From positions 1 through 7,705 of the forward strand of contig CANGGA010000046.1 of NCBI GenBank assembly GCA_947453285.1: a DNA stretch of 7,705 nucleotides, in the 5' to 3' direction. The DNA is from Microbacteriaceae bacterium (GTDB taxonomy: Bacteria; Actinomycetota; Actinomycetes; Actinomycetales; Microbacteriaceae). The notes below the pieces were generated by a model. The model was not told the DNA's origin. It saw only the letters and a list, made by a program, of their open reading frames with translations, and ran no database searches. The translations under genes and the position numbers were made by a program. Positions 1 to 5,124 of the stretch are shown piece by piece (positions within the stretch are counted from its first letter, which is position 1; every line of letters starts with the position of its first letter).

Positions 1-1048
1 GCATTTCTGGCGTTGGCGAATTCATGATTGTCGGCTTGGCGATGGCATCGAGCACCACGAAACGCAGCTGACCGGCTCTCGACTTCTTGTCTCGTTGCAT
101 CGCGGCTAGCAACTTATCGAATTCACCGGCGCCATATTTTGTTGGCAAGCCAATTGCGGTCAGAATGCTTCTATGGCGCTCGACCGAAGCGTCGTCTAAA
201 CGCCCAGCCAATCTTGCTAGCTCGGCAACAAACATCATGCCAACCGAGATGGCGGCTCCGTGTCGCCATTGGTAGCGCTCATTGAGTTCAATCGCGTGTC
301 CTAGTGTGTGACCGTAATTCAGCATCTCGCGAACTCCGCTCTCTTTATAGTCTTCGCTAACCACACGTGCCTTTATCGCAATGCTTCGTTCAATGATTTC
401 TCTGAACTCGGCTGTGTTGATGTCGGTCGCCACTGCAAGATCTGCTTCGATGGTTTCGAGGATGCGCTCGTCAGCGATGAAGCCATACTTTACGACTTCA
501 CCGAATCCCGCCAAGATTTCGTTCTTTGGCAAGGTTGCCAAGGTGTCGAGATCGACAATGACCTTGCTCGGAGCGTGAAATACGCCAACCAGATTTTTGC
601 CCTCGGCGGTGTTGATACCTGTCTTACCGCCAATTGCAGCGTCGACCATGCCAAGCAAAGTCGTTGGAATTTGAATTAGAGGAACCCCACGCAACCAGGT
701 TGCGGCGACGAAGCCGGCGAGGTCGGTTGTAGAACCTCCACCGAAACCAATGACGGCGTCAGATCTGGTGAAGTCAGATTTGCCAAGAATCTGCCAGCAG
801 AAAGCTGCCACTTCGACTCTTTTGGCTTCTTCGGTATCTGGAACGCCTGCAAGGATTGCCTCATAACCAGCAGCTACAAGTCGTTCGCGAAGTTGCTCGG
901 CGCTTTGGGTTAGCGCCACAGGATGCACGATAAGCACCTTCTTGGCCTTGTCACCAAGGGCCAAGGCGACTTCGTCTAGGAGTGCTCGCCCGATCAAGAT
1001 TTCGTATGCGCTTTCTCCGGTTACTTGAATTTTGGTTAGGTCATTCAT
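1..1048 (-). CDS. aroB: 3-dehydroquinate synthase AroB (3' end cut by window edge)
   Basis: This enzyme converts DAHP to 3-dehydroquinate, the second step of the shikimate pathway, in the cytoplasm, using NAD+ and a divalent metal. Translating the minus strand from the ATG at 1048-1046 gives 349 codons without a stop before the window edge. The family is usually about 355-365 aa, so only a short C-terminal tail is missing. Visible motifs are the NAD-binding FGGGSTTDLAG (residues 102-112), PTTLLGMVDAAIGGKTGIN (128-146), GEVVKYG (183-189), NYGHTLGHAIE (244-254) and RHG (262-264). By comparison with the Aspergillus enzyme the metal ligands are E184, H247 and H263, and the substrate-binding residues include R120, K142, K187, K226, R240 and N244; all are present. 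The start overlaps the aroK stop as ATGA, and no in-frame start lies just upstream. The gene is the last visible member of the aro cluster. Identity is secure; the true C-terminus is not visible. Confidence 0.97.
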   Translation of the reverse strand, partial: MNDLTKIQVTGESAYEILIGRALLDEVALALGDKAKKVLIVHPVALTQSAEQLRERLVAAGYEAILAGVPDTEEAKRVEVAAFCWQILGKSDFTRSDAVIGFGGGSTTDLAGFVAATWLRGVPLIQIPTTLLGMVDAAIGGKTGINTAEGKNLVGVFHAPSKVIVDLDTLATLPKNEILAGFGEVVKYGFIADERILETIEADLAVATDINTAEFREIIERSIAIKARVVSEDYKESGVREMLNYGHTLGHAIELNERYQWRHGAAISVGMMFVAELARLAGRLDDASVERHRSILTAIGLPTKYGAGEFDKLLAAMQRDKKSRAGQLRFVVLDAIAKPTIMNSPTPEM

Positions 1049-1548
1049 TGCAAACCAAGTGCCTCTCGTATTTCGGTAACCGTTTGCTTGATCGGGTGGC
1101 CCGAGCTGTCAATAGTGATGTCTGCGAGCGCCTCATAGATTGGCTTGCGCTGTGAGTAAATGCGATTCCAATCAGAGAGTCCATTCTTCAACAATGGACG
1201 ATTTCCTTGGCTAAGACGCTTGGCCATGTGAGTTCCATCGGTTGCAAGGTAGACCACGGTCGAATTGGCTAGTAGCGCGCGGGTCTTTTCACTAAGCACC
1301 GAACCGCCGCCGGTAGCTACAACACCAGGGCTTGAGAGCGCCTCGGCAACAATCTGCTCCTCGATGGCTCTGAATGTTTCTTCACCACTAACGGCAAAAA
1401 ACTCGGTTATGTTTCCGTGCTGTTTGGTGAACATTGCATCGGTGTCTCTGAACTCGATGCCCATCGTGTTTGCCAACTTCTTGCCAACGGTTGACTTGCC
1501 GACGCCCATGGGCCCGACAAGAACAATCACGTCGGCTTTGCTAACCAT
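1045..1548 (-). CDS. aroK: Shikimate kinase
   Basis: This 167-aa cytoplasmic kinase phosphorylates shikimate at the 3-hydroxyl with ATP, step five of the shikimate pathway. It has the usual length for the family and a P-loop fold. The Walker A loop is GPMGVGKST (residues 12-20, with K18 and S19). The shikimate-binding residues are D35 and D37 in the DTD motif, R60 in TFRAIE, and the glycine triplet G80-G82 in TGGGS. The lid arginine is R117 in NRPLL, and R134 in the SQRKPIY segment completes the substrate site. The ATG at 1548-1546 lies inside the aroC reading frame, giving an 8-bp overlap (ATGGTTAG). No clear Shine-Dalgarno sequence precedes it, so translation is probably coupled to aroC. 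The 3' end overlaps aroB by 4 bp. All key residues are present, so an active enzyme is expected. The symbol aroK is used because it is the only copy seen here; aroL-type paralogues are not expected in this group. Confidence 0.97.
   Translation of the reverse strand: MVSKADVIVLVGPMGVGKSTVGKKLANTMGIEFRDTDAMFTKQHGNITEFFAVSGEETFRAIEEQIVAEALSSPGVVATGGGSVLSEKTRALLANSTVVYLATDGTHMAKRLSQGNRPLLKNGLSDWNRIYSQRKPIYEALADITIDSSGHPIKQTVTEIREALGLQ
1062..1067 (-). promoter_or_regulatory. Possible weak ribosome binding site for aroB
   Basis: The minus-strand sequence GAGAGG lies inside the end of aroK, 13 nt before the aroB ATG. The motif resembles a Shine-Dalgarno core, but the spacing is longer than ideal. 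Because the aroB start overlaps the aroK stop, re-initiation by ribosomes finishing aroK may matter more than this site. This is an inference from motif and position only. Confidence 0.35.
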
Positions 1549-2743
1549 TCGAGTTTGTTGTGCGCGAAGTCAAAACATCAGGGATGCTAGCGATGTAACT
1601 TTTGAGATTGCGTTTGGTTTCTGCGATCGAGTCGCCACCGAATTTCTCAAGAACGGCGTTGGCAAGCACCAGGGCAACCATTGCTTCGGCAACCACTCCG
1701 GCAGCCGGGACTGCGCAAACATCTGAACGCTGATGGTGTGCTTTAGCTGCCTCACCCGTGGCAACATCGATGGTCTGCAGTGCCTTCGGAATAGTGCTGA
1801 TTGGTTTCATTGCCGCGCGCACCCGAATGATTTCGCCGTTGCTCATGCCGCCCTCGATGCCGCCAGCCCTGTCGGTTAGACGCTGTGAAACACCGTTCTC
1901 TCGAACGATCTCATCGTGAGCGACCGATCCTCTGCGACGGGCGGTCTCAAAACCATCGCCAACTTCGACGCCCTTTATGGCCTGAATGCCCATTAGCGCG
2001 GCAGCCAATTGCGAATCGAGTCTGCGATCCCAGTGCACAAAAGAACCAAGTCCAGGAGGTGCTCCGTAAACCAATGTTTCGACAACGCCACCGAGGGTGT
2101 CTCCGTCTTTGTGGCATTCATCGACCTCGGCTACCATCTGGGCCGAGAGAGTCGCGTCGAACGCTCTCAACGGGTCTGCGTCGAGCGCAGCTACATCTGC
2201 CGGTCTGGGCAATTCATAGTCGCCCTTTGCAGAAACCGAGCCGATGGCTACGGTATGGGTAACCAGCTCAATGCCAAGAGCTGAAAGAAACTTGGCGGCT
2301 ACGGCGCCGAGAGCAACGCGAGCGGCAGTTTCACGAGCGCTTGCGCGCTCGAGAACTGGGCGGCTGTCAAGAAAGCCGTATTTTTGCATCCCGGTGAAGT
2401 CCGCGTGACCTGGTCTTGGCCGGGTTAGCGCCTCTGCCCTGGCGCCAGTTAGTTCGGTCTCTAGTGGATCTGCCGACATAACCTCCTGCCATTTTGGCCA
2501 TTCGGTGTTGGCGATTGTGATCGCTACCGGTCCGCCCATGGTCAATCCGTGGCGAACACCGCCGCTAAGCGAAACTTCATCTTGTTCGAATTTCATGCGC
2601 GCACCGCGCCCGTGGCCGAGCCTGCGGCGAGCCAATGCTTCTTGCACCTCTGACGTGGTGATTTCAACACCGGCGGGCATGCCCTCTACTACGGCAACCA
2701 ACTCTGGGCCGTGCGATTCTCCGGCGGTAATCCAACGCAACAT
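1541..2743 (-). CDS. aroC: Chorismate synthase
   Basis: This enzyme makes chorismate from 5-enolpyruvylshikimate 3-phosphate by 1,4-elimination of phosphate. It is the last step of the shikimate pathway and needs reduced FMN. From the ATG at 2743-2741 the protein is 400 aa, normal for the family. Signatures are TAGESHGPE near the N-terminus (H11 is the conserved catalytic histidine), ARRRLGHGRG (38-47), RPRPGHAD (108-115, second conserved histidine H113), the long family signature around ERASARETAARVA (132-144), and HHQRSDVCAVPA (336-347, R339 and D341 at the active site). I chose this ATG because family members typically begin MLRW followed by the GESHG motif. A GTG at 2767-2765 would add eight residues (MALWQNCQ) that do not look conserved, and neither start has a strong ribosome binding site. 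The gene follows aroE after a 33-bp gap and overlaps aroK by 8 bp. Confidence 0.97.
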   Translation of the reverse strand: MLRWITAGESHGPELVAVVEGMPAGVEITTSEVQEALARRRLGHGRGARMKFEQDEVSLSGGVRHGLTMGGPVAITIANTEWPKWQEVMSADPLETELTGARAEALTRPRPGHADFTGMQKYGFLDSRPVLERASARETAARVALGAVAAKFLSALGIELVTHTVAIGSVSAKGDYELPRPADVAALDADPLRAFDATLSAQMVAEVDECHKDGDTLGGVVETLVYGAPPGLGSFVHWDRRLDSQLAAALMGIQAIKGVEVGDGFETARRRGSVAHDEIVRENGVSQRLTDRAGGIEGGMSNGEIIRVRAAMKPISTIPKALQTIDVATGEAAKAHHQRSDVCAVPAAGVVAEAMVALVLANAVLEKFGGDSIAETKRNLKSYIASIPDVLTSRTTNSNG

Positions 2744-2776
2744 CTGACAATTCTGCCACAATGCCACACTCTTGGT
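2744..2776 (-). other. aroE-aroC intergenic gap, the largest in the window
   Basis: These 33 bp separate the aroE TAG stop from the preferred aroC ATG. I see no promoter boxes and no hairpin with a T-run. The gap contains the alternative GTG start for aroC at 2767-2765 and only poor Shine-Dalgarno resemblance. It is too short for a riboswitch or an independent RNA gene. Confidence 0.6.
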
Positions 2777-3625
2777 CTAGATAAGCCCCAAAGAATGACG
2801 CATTGACAACTCAACCGCGCGTTCGTTTGGCAACTCGACCGAGATGTCGTTGTGATTGAAGATGCGAATCTGACCGATTGCCTGCCAAATCAACATTTCA
2901 ATTCCGCTGATGCAAGTGAGCGTTGACCTTAACCAAGTTGAGGCTAATTCGCTTGGCCACGGATGATATGCAACATCGAGCAGGACACCCTTTGGCTTTG
3001 AGAACGATGACTTGCGCAACTTGACCGCTGCTGAATCGAGCGCCCCTGAAGGCAATGTCGAAATGACCAGGTCGAAACCTAGGAGTGATCTTTTGCCATT
3101 TTTGAGAGGCTTGACTCGAATGTCGATTGAACTCCCCTTTGCGCGATCTTTAAGATCAGCTGCCGATTCGAAGTTTCTTGCAAAAACGGTGATCTTTGCG
3201 TCTGGATAGCTGTCGGCGATAGCAAATACTGCCGACGTGGCGGTTGCTCCTGAGCCGATGATAGACACCGATTTTGGTGGCGTCTGAAATTCTGTCTCTA
3301 GCGCCCTTTGAATCCCGAAGACATCGGTGTTGTGAGCAGTCCAACCGGTTGTTGTGCGCAGCAAGGTGTTTGCAACTCCAGTAGCAAGAACCAGCGCCGA
3401 CCTCTCGTTAGCAAGGCGAGCTGCCTCTTCTTTTAGAGGCATGGTGAGGCTAAGACCCAACCAATCGCTGTCGAGCGTCTCGATGAATTGCAGAAGATGA
3501 TTCGACTTGATTTCAAGTTTTGAATAATCCCAATTCAATTGAAGCGTGCGATAGGCAGCTTCGTGAATGCTTGGCGACTTTGAGTGCTCAATAGGTGAAC
3601 CAAGTACTGCGAGATGTCTAGTCAT
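2777..3625 (-). CDS. aroE: Shikimate dehydrogenase (NADP-dependent family)
   Basis: This 282-aa cytoplasmic enzyme reduces 3-dehydroshikimate to shikimate, step four of the pathway. The N-terminal substrate domain carries SKSPSIH (residues 15-21), where the serines bind the shikimate carboxylate, then LSLTMPLKEEA (58-68) with catalytic K65, N86 in GVANTL, and catalytic D101 in HNTD. The Rossmann domain follows, with the glycine loop IGSGATATSA (123-132). After the next strand there is FARN (148-151), where the textbook family shows NRT or NRS. The C-terminal part has LLDVAYHPWPSEL (215-227) and GIEMLIWQA (241-249), with M244 and Q248 at the expected positions. The loop variants look like the actinobacterial branch of the family, so I read it as AroE rather than a quinate dehydrogenase, although cofactor preference cannot be settled by eye. 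The ATG at 3625-3623 overlaps the mltG stop by 8 bp (ATGACTAG) and is preceded by a purine-rich stretch. Confidence 0.95.
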   Translation of the reverse strand: MTRHLAVLGSPIEHSKSPSIHEAAYRTLQLNWDYSKLEIKSNHLLQFIETLDSDWLGLSLTMPLKEEAARLANERSALVLATGVANTLLRTTTGWTAHNTDVFGIQRALETEFQTPPKSVSIIGSGATATSAVFAIADSYPDAKITVFARNFESAADLKDRAKGSSIDIRVKPLKNGKRSLLGFDLVISTLPSGALDSAAVKLRKSSFSKPKGVLLDVAYHPWPSELASTWLRSTLTCISGIEMLIWQAIGQIRIFNHNDISVELPNERAVELSMRHSLGLI

Positions 3626-4658
3626 AGCCCGGATTCTCTCTCATCCAAGCCTGCCACTGTCGAACCGCCGCCTGGTGCTCGGCGTATGTGTTGCTAAAAA
3701 CCGTTTCGCCCGTTTTTAGGTTGATTGCACAGAAGTAAAGCCACTTTCCGTCAGCCGGATGCAATGCTGCATCAATTGCAACGGCACCGGGAGCTCCAAT
3801 CGGGCCGATTGGCAACCCTGCATTCAGGTAAGTGTTGTAACCGTTGGCGTTCGCCCTATCGGCAGCACTTGTCGAAACTGTCGAGCCATTCACGCCGTAA
3901 CTAACCGTCGCGTCTGATTGAAGGTGCATGCCGTTTGCGATGCGATTGAGAAACACTCGAGACACCTTGTAAAAATCGGGCTCTTGTCTTGCCTCTTTTT
4001 GAATGAGAGCGGCCAGCGTCAGCACTCGGTGTTGATCTTTGGGCGCGACAGAGAATTTGGTCAGCTCAACCTTGGTTCGTGCAACCATTTGCTCTAGAAC
4101 CTGCTTGGCCGAGGTTCCAGGGTCGAATTCGTAGGTTGCTGGGAATAGCCAACCCTCTGCACTTATCTCGGAGCCTGGCACACCAATGCTCGCGAGATCT
4201 GCCGCTTGCGTTTTGAAGCTTTCGACCGAGATGCCGGTCGCCTTAGAGAGTTCGGCTAAGACCTGACCAAGTCGCAGGCCCTCTTTTATAGTCACACGAT
4301 TGGAAATTCGGTTGCCTGCATCAGCCAAAGCATCGAGGGCCGCTGGCGAACTCATTGCAAGCTTCAACCGATAACTGCCCGGATAGAACACTGTATTTCG
4401 GGCGATAACTAGCTTGTAGACGGTTCGGTAGCTTTTGACTACCCCGAGATCGACTAACTCCTGCGAGACGATAGCGCCGTCATCTCCCGAATTGATTTGC
4501 AAGGTTACAGAACCGTGACCCGGCCCAGTGAAATCGGCTCCAGTGAAAGAATCGTATGCGCTTCGAATCATCGAGCGGTTCGCGAAAGCTAGTGCACCGA
4601 TAGCAAGCAACGCGACTGTTGCGAGCAATAGGCGACGACGACGAAATTTAGTCTTCAC
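3618..4658 (-). CDS. mltG: Endolytic murein transglycosylase MltG (YceG-like)
   Basis: This membrane-anchored lytic transglycosylase cleaves nascent glycan strands outside the membrane and is thought to set where peptidoglycan polymerisation ends. The protein is 346 aa. A basic start (KFRRRR, residues 4-9) and a hydrophobic segment at about 10-26 form one N-in membrane anchor, so nearly everything else is extracytoplasmic. A LysM-like/YceG N-terminal part (about 50-130) contains the conserved FYPGSYRL (91-98). The catalytic YceG domain shows EGWLFPATYEF (168-178), LAALIQKEA (215-223), VFLNRI (235-240), LQSDATVSYG (246-255), NTYLNAGLPIGPIGAPG (275-291) and a C-terminal YFCAINLKTG...F segment (308-321). 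E222 is the probable catalytic acid. The start is GTG, backed by a good GAGGAG site 7 nt upstream; it overlaps ruvX by 11 bp. Actinobacterial homologues often carry a long cytoplasmic N-terminal tail, which is absent here. Confidence 0.95.
   Translation of the reverse strand: MKTKFRRRRLLLATVALLAIGALAFANRSMIRSAYDSFTGADFTGPGHGSVTLQINSGDDGAIVSQELVDLGVVKSYRTVYKLVIARNTVFYPGSYRLKLAMSSPAALDALADAGNRISNRVTIKEGLRLGQVLAELSKATGISVESFKTQAADLASIGVPGSEISAEGWLFPATYEFDPGTSAKQVLEQMVARTKVELTKFSVAPKDQHRVLTLAALIQKEARQEPDFYKVSRVFLNRIANGMHLQSDATVSYGVNGSTVSTSAADRANANGYNTYLNAGLPIGPIGAPGAVAIDAALHPADGKWLYFCAINLKTGETVFSNTYAEHQAAVRQWQAWMRENPGYD
3635..3640 (-). promoter_or_regulatory. Probable ribosome binding site for aroE
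   Basis: The minus-strand purine run GAGAGA lies inside the mltG coding end, 9 nt before the aroE ATG. It matches part of the anti-Shine-Dalgarno complement and supports that start. Strength is moderate at best, and coupling to mltG translation through the 8-bp overlap is likely as well. Confidence 0.5.
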
Positions 4659-5121
4659 TCACATACTCCTCAATGCCGATTCCCGGCTTTGCGTTTGAGA
4701 ACTTCTCGCTCGACATCGCGTGTTCAAGTATGACCGCTGCGGCCGCCGAATCGATGATGGACTTTTGCGATTTGGCCGAGTGACCTGCTGCTCGCAACGA
4801 TGCCGATGCGGCCGTGGTGCTCAAACGCTCGTCGATGAGCCTAACTTCAATCGATTGCGCAGAGCTAAGGGCTGCGGCAAAGGCGATGCTGTCTTCGGTC
4901 GATGCTGTCGCCACGTTTTTCAGGTTCAAGGGCAAACCAACATAAATTTCGATTGGCTCAAACTCTTTGATTGTTGCAATGGCTAAGGCAACAGTTTGTT
5001 GAAGATCTTCTGGCCGCACGATGTGCTCAACCGGAGTAGCCAGGATTGCATGGAGGTCGCACACCGCGACGCCAATTCTCGCCTTGCCAACATCGAAAGC
5101 TAGTCGACGGCCACTGCGCAT
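4648..5121 (-). CDS. ruvX: YqgF/RuvX family RNase H-fold nuclease (putative pre-16S rRNA nuclease / Holliday junction resolvase)
   Basis: This small cytoplasmic protein of 157 aa belongs to the YqgF family. Members have been linked to 16S rRNA 5'-end maturation (E. coli YqgF) and proposed as Holliday junction resolvases; which role applies here cannot be read from the sequence. The RNase H-like fold is recognisable from AFDVGKARIGVA (residues 8-19, acidic D10), YVGLPLNL (60-67), IDERLST (96-102, acidic E98) and IDSAAAAVIL (123-132, acidic D124). Together D10, E98 and D124 make the expected metal-binding triad, so the nuclease site looks intact. Length is typical. The ATG at 5121-5119 is 3 bp after the alaS stop. 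No strong ribosome binding site is visible, which suggests coupling to alaS. The position between alaS and mltG is standard in Actinobacteria and supports the assignment. Confidence 0.95.
   Translation of the reverse strand: MRSGRRLAFDVGKARIGVAVCDLHAILATPVEHIVRPEDLQQTVALAIATIKEFEPIEIYVGLPLNLKNVATASTEDSIAFAAALSSAQSIEVRLIDERLSTTAASASLRAAGHSAKSQKSIIDSAAAAVILEHAMSSEKFSNAKPGIGIEEYVSED
4666..4671 (-). promoter_or_regulatory. Ribosome binding site that fixes the mltG GTG start
   Basis: The minus-strand hexamer GAGGAG lies within the last codons of ruvX, 7 nt before the GTG at 4658-4656. It is the best Shine-Dalgarno match at any junction in the window. The nearby ATG at 4664-4662 is followed directly by TGA and the GTG at 4662-4660 is out of frame with mltG, so the GTG at 4658 is the only sensible start. 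Confidence 0.8.
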
Positions 5122-5124
5122 TAT

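Noticed and set aside
308..679. Plus-strand open frame of 123 codons
   Set aside because: It lies wholly antisense to aroB, whose conserved motifs cover the same bases. The translation shows no recognisable domain, and there is no convincing ribosome binding site.
1265..1726. Plus-strand open frame of 153 codons across the aroK/aroC junction
   Set aside because: It is antisense to the conserved cores of aroK and the end of aroC. Its serine- and threonine-rich composition is what the reverse strand of these genes would give, and no motif is present.
1885..2284. Two overlapping plus-strand frames of 125 and 91 codons
   Set aside because: Both are antisense to the conserved middle of aroC. The arginine-rich composition is typical of a shadow frame.
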